This document shows positions 41,611-55,400 of a stretch of 64,000 nt of DNA, piece after piece. Under the pieces are notes generated by a model. It did no database searches. It was not told where the DNA came from and was given only the letters and a program-made list of their open reading frames with translations. The translations under genes were made by a program, and so were the position numbers. The stretch spans positions 483,413-547,412 of the forward strand of contig JANPWX010000097.1 of assembly GCA_024734555.1 (NCBI GenBank). Direction: 5' to 3'. Within the stretch, counting starts at the first letter, position 1. Each line of letters opens with the position of its first letter. This stretch comes from Trochalopteron elliotii. Its lineage: Eukaryota > Chordata > Aves > Passeriformes > Leiothrichidae.

Positions 41611-44334
41611 AATGCAGGAACACATTCAGAAAAATGCTATCATTTCCCAAGGAATGTACATAAAACATTTAGTAGATATAAGGAGTCTTATCTTCTAGTT
41701 GAACATTACTGACCATCATTGTATACCCAATCTCCATAAATGTTCTGTAGAATCAAAGACTATATTGTCTCAGTGCACATGTTGTATAAATTGCATCTTT
41801 CAAGTCACTTTCTCAAACAATCTAGTGTGTATTTGAGACTTGTTATGTGCAAGTATTACCAATGAAATCACAATAATTTGATGTCTACTTTTTTCCCCTA
41901 ATTTTTTAGCAGTTAAAAAATAGTTTAAAAAAATCAAATTGCAGATCAAAATGTCTTGTTTCTCTACTTTGTCCAAGCAGAGCTTTAATGCCTCTGGCAA
42001 AGGACCTGCTAAAAAGTGATTTGAAGCTCCCTCACTCAGGAGGTCCATCTTCAGCATAAGGTCTATCCACAGTGAACAGAGAATGAGTCTGCTTGAGTGA
42101 ATTTATTTTTGTCACCCTACACACAGGGTCCCAGCATGAGCTGGTAAGGCTATCCCCTTTTGTGGTGGAGATTCTTTTCTCACCTACCCTGTTCATTGTG
42201 CAAGAAATCTCCTTTACTAATTACTTAGATATAATCAGTTGGATATTATTTTTCACTTAATCTTCATTAAGCATTTGGCTTTTAATCTCTTTGCTTGTGT
42301 AAAGTATGCTGCATAATTTCACAGTAAAGGTTCAAGTTTCCATAGAACAATAGAAAAGAGTCAGAAAACTGCTGTGTATCACAGGAAGAACATATGCGTG
42401 TTGATTTTTAAGAAATACTCTTTGCTTAAATCAATTATTTCCTATTCCAAGACGCCTATTACCTATTCTTATTATCTGTGCAATACCTTCTTAAAGAAAA
42501 TTCAACTTTGAAACATTTAGAATGCAAAATCTTGGACATTAAGGACTAGTCAGTCTTCTGAGGAGAAAAAGCTAAGCAGTTAACCAAACAGGACACATTG
42601 ATTATTCTATTCTAAATGGATTTATCACTAAAATTTGGTCTTTCCTCTTCTTTTTTCTTTTCCGTTTTTTTTTTTTTTTTAATTAAACTTATCTAGAAAG
42701 AGTTTAGGGTGCTTAGTAGCTCTGTTATTTTGTCTTGGTGATGGACTCTCAGCATATGTATACTGTGCATGCTGTGTATAATATATGTGCTAATGTCTGA
42801 ATAAGAACATTTACAAATGAATTATGAACAGTTCCATCTGGTGGAATGAGCTGTCAAAGTGACTTTTTTTTAATTAGACTTGAGAGAAATTGCAAGAAAT
42901 TACGATAGGCACTGCTTGCAGAGAAAGACCTCTTTTATTGAAGTGCCTGATAAAATTGAAGGAAATTATATTTTCAGATAGTCAAACTCCATGTTCACTT
43001 CAGAAATTTTTGAAAATGTATATGTTCTACACTAATTGAAGGTTCTAGATGTTTCCCATTCACTGTATTTCACAAAGATTGGTAATTAGAATGATCATGA
43101 AATATTTCTTCTTCCCAAGAAACACTCTAGTATATGCAGTTTTGCGCACAGTTTGTATAAACAGTCTTTGCATGTGGCCAATCTGGCCCTCAGCAATAAC
43201 CTTAAAATCTATCTTTTAGATCTTTCTATTAGCTTATTTCAAGAAAATGTCATGTTTCTTCTGCATCCCTGTGAGCCTTCTATGAGCAAAATTATCAGCC
43301 TACTACATTCCAAGTGGTGACAGTATCATGCTGCTGTTCTCTGGTGTTTGCAGATTGTTCAGTAGAATAGAGCATATTCCAGACAGATTTAATCTCAAAA
43401 TATGCAGTGCTAATTGTGAAAAAGGCAGGAGGAAGATAAAATCAGTGGCAACAAGATAAACTCCTGGTAGATCTCAGTCAGCAGTTTTCTTTGAACACAG
43501 ACACAAATAGACAGTAAGCTTTGTAAACGTGGTAAAAATAGGAAATGTGCATCATATATCAAAGGAAGAGACATATTGGCCAACGTATTTTGATCTGAAA
43601 TAGCATTGCACAATTACCTTGTGCTCCTTTATTTAGCAGTTGTAATAATGGCCCCTGGAGATCAAACATGCTTTGTTCATGTTGGAAAAAATAAATCTAA
43701 GTGATGAAAAACTGAAGATAAGTATCAGATTAGACAATGTAAAGCAATGTAGGCAAGGTATAAAATTGTACATGTTTAGTTAAACTACCTTCTAGTTGTA
43801 AAAGAGCTTCATCTCTTCAGTCTCTCTTCTGTCCATATCCAAACAGCTAATGGAAAATGAGTTGGTTCAGCTTTTAGCTCTGTAGCAGCACAGAGAGGAT
43901 AGTTTACAGCAATACAAATCATATACAATAAGAGGAGTAACAAACACAGAAATTTACTTTATCAGAAGCATTTATGCCTTTTTTTTTTCTGTACTGCTGA
44001 TTACATGCAGGAAGAGAAAATAATTTTCCTCCTTGTAGAGTAAGTCCTGTATTCCTTAGTAACATCTGTCTTTCTCCCACATTAATGTTTTTTAGATTGA
44101 AGGAAGCATTTGCACTTCTGAGTCACCAGTCAGTGGTGACAGTATGCTCATGCCTCAGGATATTGAGTCCGATGGTTTCATGTATATTAGTCATCTCATT
44201 TGCAAGATTCTGAACATGTCCTCTTCAGGCTTACCTTAACACACAGATTTTTTGCAGATAACCAGTTTCACAGGCTTTCAGAAACCATATAGCAAGAGAA
44301 TAAACGCAAGGATGTGAGAACCTGTACTTGACAG

Positions 44335-44444
44335 TATATGGAAAGTAATTTTAAAAACTTGTTTTCTTTTTCAGTTTTGGAAAGCACNNNNTATATGGAA
44401 AGTAATTTTAAAAACTTGTTTTCTTTTTCAGTTTTGGAAAGCAC
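44335..44444. other. Assembly seam: 53 bp duplicated across an NNNN gap
   Basis: The 53 bases at 44335-44387 are repeated exactly at 44392-44444, separated only by four Ns at 44388-44391. A perfect repeat exactly abutting a placeholder gap is the signature of two contigs that overlapped but were not merged. The 104-residue open frame at 44338-44652 reads across the Ns and is therefore an artefact. Confidence 0.93.
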
Positions 44445-44676
44445 TTCCTTTCATTTCCTTGAAAAATCAACTTGTCTAGTTTCAGCTTTAATTACACATG
44501 CCTATTTACTTTTAAACTCTCGATTTGAACTCTTGAGTATTGAAATTAGCATAGGTTTTGCTCTTCACTTCAGTGACACTCAGTTTTCTCTTCACATTTC
44601 TCTGTGCCAAATCTTGTTTGTGATGCAAACAGATGACATTTGCTATTGTTAGGATCTGGCTTTCTGGAATTATTGT

Positions 44677-44697
44677 ATTTATTTATTTATTTATTTT
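44677..44697. repeat. (ATTT)n microsatellite
   Basis: About five tetramer units of TATT/ATTT lie in a row. Confidence 0.85.
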
Positions 44698-47329
44698 CTT
44701 TGTTGTTGAAACAACAGGAATGTCTGGATGTTGTAAGGCAGAAACATCTCACATTTTCATGTGAACGAAATGTGAGTAGAGAATGTATTTACTGTCTTCT
44801 GCTATAAGGAGTCTTCTAACGCATGTTAACATGACGTGCAATTTAAGAGTGCATGTATGTGAAAATGATGGCATATTATAGAGGCCGATAGATGTATTTT
44901 GAAGCTTCTTTAAATAGCTTGCTTTCTGCAGAGTTTTTTCAATGGCAAAAGAAGTTATAAACACAAGAACTAGGCCACAAAATTCTACTACCAAGAAAAG
45001 AAATAGTAGACAAACTGAGTTGTTTTGATTCAGTTCTGAGAGCTGATAAACCAGTTCTGTGTGCAGAATTACAGGTTGAGAAACAGTTTTAGCTGAAGTA
45101 CTTTCAGGGCTGCCTGGCCACTCAAGAAATTTCACCAAAAACTTTCACTGAAAAGAATGCTGTAATATCAAATAAAAAGTTCATTCCATTCAAAGAACAT
45201 GGTGTGTGACAACACATTATCTTAATTTTCTTTCTATGCAGCTTACAAATGAGTCACTAAGAACAGAAATGCAGGGAGTGACATTCTTCAATATTGATTT
45301 AGGTTTCAAATGTTTCGAGTGTGTATCCTTAAATCAGCATCAAATAGATGATGTTATCTTGATGGAAACTAAAATACAACTAATCCAATGTATTCTGATA
45401 ATTCTTCAGTATTATGGGAGCTTAGTTCTCTAACATTGCTTTGCCATGTTAGAACACTAATTAAAGTGAGATTTTACTAGAAATTTCATTGTGAAAAGTT
45501 TCCTTTGACAACGTTTTATTATATTCTTATTGAACTTTGGCCTCTATAAAATAAAGGCCTTCTCTCCATCCTTTGAATTTAGACACAAATATTAAGCAAA
45601 AGACATTACCAATGACCAAATTTCCATTCTAGTTTTGCTGTGATTGCTGTAACTGCAGAAGACATGCTGATACGTGTTAAGGTTGCTGATACCAAGCTCT
45701 AAATACAGACATTAACATCATGACTATGATTCGTTCACCAGTTTGGGAGTCATGAACTTGTAACATATTTGCACGCATAAGTTCAGGTAAACAATCCAAA
45801 TTTACAAAAAGGTCTTTCTTGTGATGGCAAATGTATACATGCATGGGTGTGTTTTAGGATCCTGTGTGTATATGTCTTTCTCTTTATAAATACATCTTCT
45901 ATCATACAGCACTTTAGAGCATCAAGGACCAGACTGAGGGCAAGTGAAACACCTAACAGGTAACAGAGGGGGATGGAATATGTGGCACTGGTGGGAGTAA
46001 GGGTAGAGCATGTATTTGGCCATAAATGCAAGATAATTCTGTAAATTTTTGTTTTCTCACAAGTTTTAAGATAAGTAGGGAGAAATGTGGATAAAGGGTA
46101 TAGAAATACTTCATGTTGCTAATTAATCACACGGCTTTGCTGGAATATTTTAATCGATATTCACATGTATTTTAAATAACATATTTATGAAATTTTAACT
46201 ACTTTAAGCTAGAGAAACACAACATAGCATATTATGCCACAGTTTTGTTCTGTGGTATTTTAATCAGTCCTATTAAAAAACCTTCTAACTTTGAATCTAT
46301 TCATTGAATCACAGAAAACATTCACGAATATTCAGTCTAATAATAATTAATTTGAGTTAGGGAAGAAAATGTATTTTTTTTTACCTATTAAAAATCAACA
46401 GAATTAATCTTAACCTTGCATCTGTTACTGTGGATTTACAACTAGCATATCCAAACTAATAAAATTATTCTATTTCCATGGAAAGATGGCTTTGACAAAT
46501 GAAAAGTAGAATAAGCAGAAGAGGTAAACTGTAAATTAATATAAGACTGTTATAACAGGCCATTTAATGATATGTGTTGACATGGTTTACATGGAACTTT
46601 CAACTGATTTGTTTTGACAGTGTATGACACTGGAGTGTAATACGTGGAATTAATCAGTATACTAAGTGTATTAGGGAGAGCCTCAGAAGCAGATATCCAA
46701 ATGCACTCATTTCTGGGGATATACCAATGACCCCAAGTGAAGGGATCTCTCAGAGGGAATTATTTTCTGGCTTTGTCTTCATTTATGGTGTGATTGATCA
46801 TGCTACTAATGTTACAAAACCTTTGGGGGTAATAATGTTGAGTATGAAAAAATAAAACAAATCAAAAGTTCCCTTAATCACCGTATAGTAGAAAAATAGA
46901 TTTGTTTTAATATAGATAGGTGCTGTGTAGTAAACTTGGAAACAAAGTGCATTGAAGGTCATCACTGCCTCAACAGGAATTCTCGGTGCTGTGTATGGTC
47001 AAATGGGATAATACAATGTTTGTAAGAGAAGGACTATCAAGTGGAAATAGAACATGTCTGTGCAAATCTCATTAAAATTATTGTGATAGTGCTGTGTTTA
47101 AAGCTGATATTCACACTTCAAGGAGAACATGAAATATTGGAGATATTTCAAAGAATTAGAAAAAAGATGTCCTGAAACATGAAATTTACAGTTTTCAGTT
47201 TAATCCTTTATTCACTGCAGAAGCTAATGAGGAAGAACTTAGTCATTTGACATAGATAGCTACTCATGACAAAAACATTATATAAGCTCTTGGTAGTTCT
47301 TAATTTTGCCAACAGAGGGTAATACAGTT

Positions 47330-47530
47330 TCCAAAGACTGAAAGTTGCTAGTCTCCAACTCAAAGTTCCAATTGCAAGTGTAGTTATTATGCCCTGGAAC
47401 AATTTATTTATCATATTCAGGATTCTACAATGGCCTTTAAGATAGGACTGGCTAGATTTATTAAAGAGATATTTTAATCCAGTTCTTATGGGAGGAAATT
47501 GTCATGTATTTATAGCCTTAGATTCTATGA
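47330..47530 (+). mobile_element. Ancient CR1-like LINE 3' end, plus orientation
   Basis: The order of blocks matches the 3' end of old amniote CR1-like elements as I remember them: CTGGAACAATTTATTTATCA, a GATTCTACAATGGCCTTTAA position, GATAGGACTGGCTAGATTTA with TTAAAGAGAT, a TTCTTATGGGAGG block, and a final CCTTAGATTCTATGA terminal motif. It is strongly decayed, far more so than the other CR1 copies in this window. The left edge is uncertain. The minus open frame at 47208-47414 overlaps it and is not a gene. Confidence 0.6.
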
Positions 47531-49129
47531 CTGTATCTCTATTAGCAAATAAAATATCCTGAGCCTGTTCTCTAGTTGCTCAGCATTTGTGCTTGGAAGC
47601 CTGCTAATAATTAAACAGTACGGGAAGTACTGGAGCAGTGCTTGGCCATGTTCTAGTTCTGTTTGTTTCATTAATGCAGTCACAATCTGCATTTTTTTTT
47701 TTGCTGTGGGAGGGATGCACCAAATACCCTAAAATAACCTAGACTCGTATTTCACAGTTTTTTTGAATTGCATCGCAAAATTTGTAGTTATTATATTCAG
47801 TGAGATGAAAGGAGCCTGTTTTTGCTAATGATCCAGTCCCCAAAACCTTAGCAAACAACAAACTTCCTAAAGTATTAAGGTTTACTAACTTCTGTGGCAA
47901 CTAAGCAATAAGAGCAGTCAACTTTGCAGCAGATTTGAATGGAGGTTTCGAGGCTTCAGAAGAGTGAATTATATTTTAACTCAGTACTCCAAAAGAATCT
48001 TCTATGAAAAACAGCCAGCCATTGCACAATAGCTTTGGAATCAGGAGAACACACCAGCAAGATTGGTAGAACTGAGACCACGGAGTAGCTGAACACCAGG
48101 AGATACATAGATTTCAAAGCCAAAGAGATAAGCAGACCATCAACACTGATTTTGATGCCTGACAATGTGTGTTTGAATAAAACATGCCTCTTATTGAAAA
48201 AAGGAGAGCTCAAAGGTTGACTGAATTTTAACTTCCACAAAAGCACCACACCTTATTTGAAGCCCTGTTTGGTTTGCATTTCTTCTAGTAGCCAGATGTT
48301 CCTATTGTTGAAATTGCATGTCTAAACTCAATTGGGTTTTCAAGTTTGCATGTGAATTTGACTTTAGTACTCAGCATTTTGTTTTAGTTTAGATATCCCT
48401 CTTCATAGGATCAAAGAAATTTTTAGTAGACAGTATTTTCTTCCCATGAAGATATTTTTTACTGTTACTTTTTTACAAGTTACTTTTCAGTGTTTCTAAA
48501 TAGCTGAAAAGTGTTGCACTTTGGAACACTCACAACTGTGTGGTATTTTCTCAGACCTTGTGATTCTTTGCTATACCTCAACAAATTTTTCACCCTTTTT
48601 CTTTAGCAAGACACAGGATCAATACATATATGCAAGAGCTAGAATCACCAAGACTATAAAAATTCCTTCTGCTTCTGTCACTGCACTTTTTTAGTGCCCC
48701 ATAAATAAGTACTTGCTGCTTTGCAGTGGAGGTTTACCTTGCCCATAAAGCCAAAGGTGTAAGGCTTTACAAAGAACTTAAATATTTTTCAGGAATATTT
48801 CATTAAAAAAAGAAAAACCCATATAGAAGAATGAGTGAAAGAAGAAGATAGAGCACGAAATAGGAAAAAGCAATGTCCGTAACTGAGATATGAGATAAAA
48901 CGGAAAAAGGCTGGAATGAACAGAATCAGAAGAAAGGTGGATTGATTAATAGTAACAAATAATCTGATGTCATCAGTGCCTAGGGATCCTCCTTCATACT
49001 GTTTGGCTCCTTCCTGCAGGATGTTTCAAGCATAGGGAAAGAAGAAACTGCCATATCCAGGCCTTACGTCCCATAAGTCAAGCGGTCTCCTGTGTAGAGT
49101 TTTGTAGATCCCTGGACTCCCTGGTCCCC

Positions 49130-49440
49130 ACAGTGCAAACATCCTAAAAAGACAGTCCTTACTCAAAACACCTCACAATCTAGAGGCAACTCTGCCATTA
49201 ACAGGGGAAGAAAACAATGGATGTGGGAAGCACAAGAGAACATCAAACCAGTATGAAACCAGTATGTTTTCATCAATATGAAAACAGCAGTCAGGAAAAC
49301 AACCACTAGCAGTTGTGTATATGTGAGGTTTTCATGGGTTTTTATCATAATAGTGAAGGATTTTGGAGAGGGATTTGAAGGTGGACAGTGAATGGGGCTC
49401 TGTGGACGTTGAGAGTGCTCCTAGTTTGGCTAAAGTGTAG
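49130..49440 (+). repeat. Possible ancient amniote interspersed repeat
   Basis: Two blocks in the right order recall an old repeat seen in turtle and crocodile genomes: CTCACAATCTAGAGGCAACT near the left and GAGAGGGATTTGAAGGTGGA with CAGTGAATGGGGCTCTG near the right. The middle is not recognisable. This identification is from memory and would need a library search; the extent is approximate. Confidence 0.35.
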
Positions 49441-52400
49441 CACATATTTGTACATGTTCTGACAATTTATTTTTAGTGACAAAAATGATTAAGTCTGGAC
49501 CTATGTATTCTTTCTTAACTTTACTGGCATCATAAAACAGGACATGAATTGTGGTTTTGCATTTGAATCTTTGCATTAAAATCTATAGTTTGTTAAGGAA
49601 TTAGTTTTAAATAATGTATAGTCTAGGAAATACTTTCAATTTTATATTCAACAGAATATACAAAATCTTAGAAGACTAACATTGGAAGGCTTAGCTTCTT
49701 TGTATATGGTTAGTGTTCCACAGTAATCCAAGCTAATCTGTGTCCTGTTTCCTCTTTTTCTCTCACGAGCAGTTGTACATTCCTTCCCATTCTCTTGGGC
49801 CTGGTCCAATATTTGCTTCATCCTGCAGTTTTTCCTACTAGTGAATATGATCTGACAAGAAAGATTATGATTTGCTATGAAGCTGGCATGGTGAAATGGC
49901 CTGATATTGTATGAGCTGATCAAGTCAGAGTGGATAGAATGAAGATGGTGGGAACAAAGAGTGAGTTGGGAAGAACAGATAAAGCCAGAGATAACAAGAT
50001 GTCAAGAGACATTATTAAAATGGCAAAGTCTCTGTCATGAGCTACAAACCACAGTCTGAATGACCAACAAGAAGGCAAAGAAACTGGAAGATTTAATTGG
50101 CTGAGGGACAGAATTCCTTCACTGAATCAGAAGCAAGCAATAACCCCTATGGTATTAAGGGCACCCTGTTTTTCCAAGTATTTTTAGCTTCCTATGAGGC
50201 TGAAGAGCAGCTGTATGCGTCTCTAGGAGTACATAGCAGAAATGGTCCAGCTTAAAAGCTTAGCCAAATTTTCATTGTGGAGATGCTAGTGATAATAATT
50301 GCTATTCATGGCCTTTATTGTATTTTTCAGTAATAGATATCAGAGCTGTTTTATCACACTTTACTGTGATGTCGTGGTGATTGTAGTTAATCCTCTGACA
50401 ATGTTGTGGTATTTCACTGTGTGATCTGTAACTGTTTTGAAAAGGTAATATTGACCTACTTAAATATGAGAAATTGAGTCTCTGATATAAATATACCTGC
50501 CTATTGACTGTGTCAAGAATCCATCTCTCGTCGTGTACTCCAACCACTAAAGTAGTTTGTTTCTATTATACCTGCCACCCTTAATTTCTCCTAAACTACA
50601 ACAGGTACAATGCAGAGTAATTTTGTTTCATAATATTCTAAAATAGTACATCCTTTGCTTGTGGGTGGTTTTTACAGTTTACGGCAGAAATATCTGTTCT
50701 ATGGTGCCAAGAGTCTGAAAATACTGTAATTATTTAGAATGACATTGTTTACTAAGTTGAATAGGATGATAATATTTATGATAGATCAGCAACTTTTCTC
50801 TTTTCATTCATCATATAAAACTGAATTTAGCTAAATACTTTTATGTAAAAGCTGAATTGCATTTGATTTTGGTTTTCCTTATTTACAGGATGCATATTTC
50901 AGTATCTCATAAATGGAAGCCTTACACAGTTTAGAAAGGTGAAATTTTTTTTGTTTTTAAAAATGAAAATCTATAGATTTAATTACAACATGTTTACCTC
51001 AGTTTAGTCAAAATATATATTAGCAATTCTATCGATTTCCTATTTTTCTGCTGTGCTGTATATCTAAACCCAACCAAATGTACTGTCAGACTAATTTTGA
51101 TGGGGCATGTACCACAGTAGATAATTACTTCTCTTTGCTTAATGTATTAGAAATCCATAAGCAGACATTTGTTTAATGTGAAAAGCAGGCAGCCTATTAG
51201 AGGTCAGGAACAAATAACAAAGAGGAGTACTCAGTGACAAATACAGACTAAAGAACAAAAGCTAATTAATTCAGAAATTTTATGACCTGATTGTTATTAT
51301 CCTGTAGTTGCATGTACTGTACCAAAATTTCTTTTCAGCTGGGTTCAGTTGTAAATCAGAGTTTCAAAATATTATTTTCCTCTACTTTTATTTTTCACAT
51401 ACTTTGTACATTAGTATTTTTTGCAAGAAAATATTATTTGTCCTGTATGTTTTTCTATAGCATAAAACCACCAACAAAACTGAGTTTAGAGTCTAATTCA
51501 CATTTTAGTGTGTATATCATCAGCATCTGGCACTACAGAAAAGATGTTTCTAGGCTAAACTGTAGAAACCACCCAAAATATATATTCCTTCCAGTGCTAC
51601 ATGCAAGTAGTAACATTTACAAAAAATAGCACACATTCTCATTCTAAGATGTTAAGTACAGCTAGGTTAGAAGGTCAGTGATTATATCTTAGAATTTCAA
51701 ATATTTATTTCTAGAGCCAAAATTTGCCAGCAGTAGAACATCTGAAAATCTGAAGCAATACTATTTTTGTCCTGCTAAGTTGTTACCTGTACATCAGGAA
51801 ATTCTGTGAATCCCCTGAAGACAGATAGCATGAAATCTGATTTTCTAGGGCTGTCCAACTCCCAGAGGCCTCAGTGACATCAGTGCATATCTGGCTTCTT
51901 AAAATTGCTGGGGTAAAGACAAAAGAAGGAAGCATAGCACAGCCAGTGGTTCAACACACTAAATATCTGAAAGAATGGCCACTATATTTTTTTCTGAGAA
52001 ATCAATATCCCAAGTAGCTTGGTGACAGAAGAATATAGTAGTTACTTTGCAAAAAAATGCACTTCTCTGCAGAATTATCAGGTAGATGTGCAGTGTTAAT
52101 ATAAGTTAGAGAGCCACCTAAAAATCTTGATCAAGATATTTGGCAATGTCACTCTGGCATCTTCCAGTGCTAGCAGACTGGGGGAACCATCTAGAAAAGT
52201 CTTTCCTCTGTTCTTTCCAACTTTTATATATTACATCAACATGCTTTCAGTGCTGCATTGTGCTTCAGTAATAGAAGGGCATTCATAGGCCATTATCAAC
52301 CAAGTCCATTTGCCATCAAACATTCTTCCCATCTTTTGTCTCTCCATTACTTTCCCTCAGTGCATCAGTCCACTTTTACAGCTGGAAAGCATACGATATC

Positions 52401-55400
52401 TATAGTAACCATAACTTGATACATTGCTTAAACTATATATTTCATAATGAATAAATAGTTTAATTAAGCAAATGAAAGTCTATTCAGGCAGAGAAGGGAA
52501 AAAATGTACCTCTATAGACTCTATAGACTTGATCCTGTCAGAATGCCAGTGTGTTCTCAAGACCTGAATTTCTGAAGCTCTGCTTTTGAAATGGGGGGTC
52601 TAAATCTCCCATATTTCTTATAAGGATAATTTGATTCAAAATTTGAACAACTTCTCTCCAAAAAAAAGGGAAGTTGTAAAAGAAGCTTAGGCAGCATGAG
52701 CTGTTTTTGTTAAATATTAGAATCATCCTTTTGTGCAAAACTGTATTTGACTGATGGATCAAGCACAATATTTAGTCCTAGAAAGCAGCAGCAACTTTCA
52801 ACTTTTTTTTTTTTTTAACATTATTATTTCTGAAATTCCAGCCCTGAAAAATTTTCCCCTAAATTTAAGACCCTACATCACTCTTCTCAGATGACAGATT
52901 TCCTCTCTTTACATAATCAATCAGATATGGGTCAACCTCGATGCTTGATGAAGATCCTCTCATTCTCCATTCATTGATTACTGTTTCCAGTAAGTTACCT
53001 TGTCTGTGGAATGCTCCCTTTATGCTGATCCAAAGTAGCTTTATTCTCAGTGTTACAAAATGCTGCAAAGATGCCTTTTGGGATAAATCTGGGATTGATT
53101 TATAGTGCAAATATGTGGTGACAGTAAAGTCTTAATAACACTTTACTTCTCAAAAGTAACTGGAGTAATTGTAGGTGTTTGAGGTCCAAAAACCCTACTC
53201 GTTTCATTATATATTTTAATTTCTGAAGGATACTAAGGAACTGACAATTTAAATATATATCAGATCCAACTTGGGATTTTGGGTAGAAGTGTCCTTTGTT
53301 CTTAAACTTATTGATAACTTTTTGTTTCCTTCACACTGGATTTAAATTGTCTTATACTTGCATTTACATCATAATAATTGAAGTGTAAAACACACCATCA
53401 AAGAAACATTTCTTTGCCTTATGATATGCTCATGCTTTCAACAAAACCTCCTATATTTTCATCTGAGTTTCTGAAGTTCCCACGTTCAGTTGCAGATTGC
53501 TTATTAAAAGGTTACATTGCCTTTCAATAATACTTAGAAAATCTGAATCAATAAGACTAACAGAGTGGCTGTAAAAAAACAGCTTTGAAAAGAATTCCAC
53601 AAAGAAGTAAAATCACTAAAATTAGAATTTTTTGTGGTATGTTAACAATCCCAGGAAATGTTAAATGTAAAAAGAAGTGTAACCACTTAAAATCAAGCTT
53701 TGGATGATATGCACTTTGGATCACATATTAATTTGGCAATTTTACGTTTTTCTACCTCTTCTATTCTGAGCAATTGTTTTCCTCGCTGAACCTGTCTGTA
53801 AGATGGATAGAAGTTGTCACAGTACACAGAGACCTTCAGGCCCAAAATGCAAAAATGTTTCTCTCATGTTTTTCTTCTTTGACAGTGTACATGCTTTGTA
53901 GAACAGGAAAACTATTTGTTACAATGAAACTTATTCTAAGGATATCTTTCCTGTTGTTACCAAACTAATATTTGTTCATCTTCAGAAGCTATCTGGCATT
54001 TAGCATACTTTGGCTGAACTTCATCTATTTCTTCCACTTAGAGTTTCAGTTTTTCTGAAAGAAAAAAAAAACATAATACATTTTCGCAAATTAATTCAGT
54101 AGCTACCTCATACTTATTATGAAGTCATGAGTTGATAGGGGAATTTCAAGACAAGAGTGCTGGACTAGGATTACTGTACAGTTTTTCATCATGGGCATTA
54201 GAAAAAGTTGTTACTTGGAGTGTCATATGCTGTCTGATTGCCTGTGTTCATTAGTGGGAGGTCAGAGACTTGCCTTCTTGGTCAGACAGCACAGCACTTG
54301 CAGCTGTCTGAAGAAAAGTGCTGTGCATTAGAACATGTTAGAATAGTGGGGGTACTGTTTGTCAGACCAGGTGCAAGAACAGAAAAAAAATCCATGCTAT
54401 GCCAGAAAGAGGAGGAGGATAGACAGAAGAGAAAAAGCACAAGGAAAGAACAAAAACATTCCTTCTGCTAAATACTGTAGTCGTTGGAAAGAATACAAGA
54501 GGTTATTCCCGCTCGATTGTTGACTAAACTGTATGTTCTTCCTACAGATAGTTCCTAGAAAAGAACTGTTCTTTGTTTTCCTATGTAGAGACACAGTATC
54601 TGTTGTTTATTAATATAATCATAGCAGGCATAGTTTAAAATGTGGGACTATGAGACAGACTGGTTTGTCAGTTTTCTGGTTTGTCAGACACTAAAAATCA
54701 TATTCCTTATTTATTACAGTTTGTTTGTGGTTTATTAACAAAATTTCTGTCTTTAAACTAATTTCTTAAACATTGCTTCTACTAGCCTGATGTTTCATAA
54801 GCATTGGACTATATCCTTTCATGCCTTGTATTTAGGCCATATGGGTTTCTTTCCACCATCATTTATTTTTTTACAGATGAAAAGGTTCTCCCAAAATTCA
54901 TGGAAACAGAATATCTCTAAGCTCTCAGTCTCTGCTTTGTTGAAACACTTTGTCAAGCTTTGGACAGGTGCAGACATCTGTGGCTTTATAAAGCTCATGG
55001 CTGTCACAGGATTAGCTGTTGTGGAGAGCATCTCAAACTCTCTTAGCTCCTGGAGTCTCAATTTACTGATTCTGCTAGACTACCCACTACCCTCTAGCTC
55101 AAGCATGTGTACAGAAATCCAAGACATGAATGCATCATTAGGAATTGAAGGCAGTCGAAGGCTTACCTGTGAAGGAATCATTGTGACTCCTTTGGCAAAG
55201 ATGAGATAGTGCAGGTTTTCCTTTCCTGGTATTGTGCTTAACAGCCACTATTCATCTGTGGCTCTGTGCATCCATGTATATCAGTGTTTAAATGCAGAAG
55301 CACATTGAAATAATACACACAGTGTTTGATTTTCACTGAAAACTCTACTTACACTTAAGAATACACGTGATCTTGGAAAGCATTTTATTACAGGATGGAA

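Noticed and set aside
41800..42057. 85-codon minus-strand open frame starting MLKMDLLSEG
   Set aside because: The first part looks protein-like, but it turns into Leu/Ile-rich chance sequence and has no convincing splice sites.
44338..44652. 104-codon open frame
   Set aside because: It reads through four Ns and a duplicated contig end, so the frame is an assembly artefact.
44749..45138. 129-codon minus-strand open frame with a hydrophobic centre
   Set aside because: Possible acceptors upstream lead into in-frame stops, there is no ATG at the start, and the content looks like a chance frame. Not strong enough to list.
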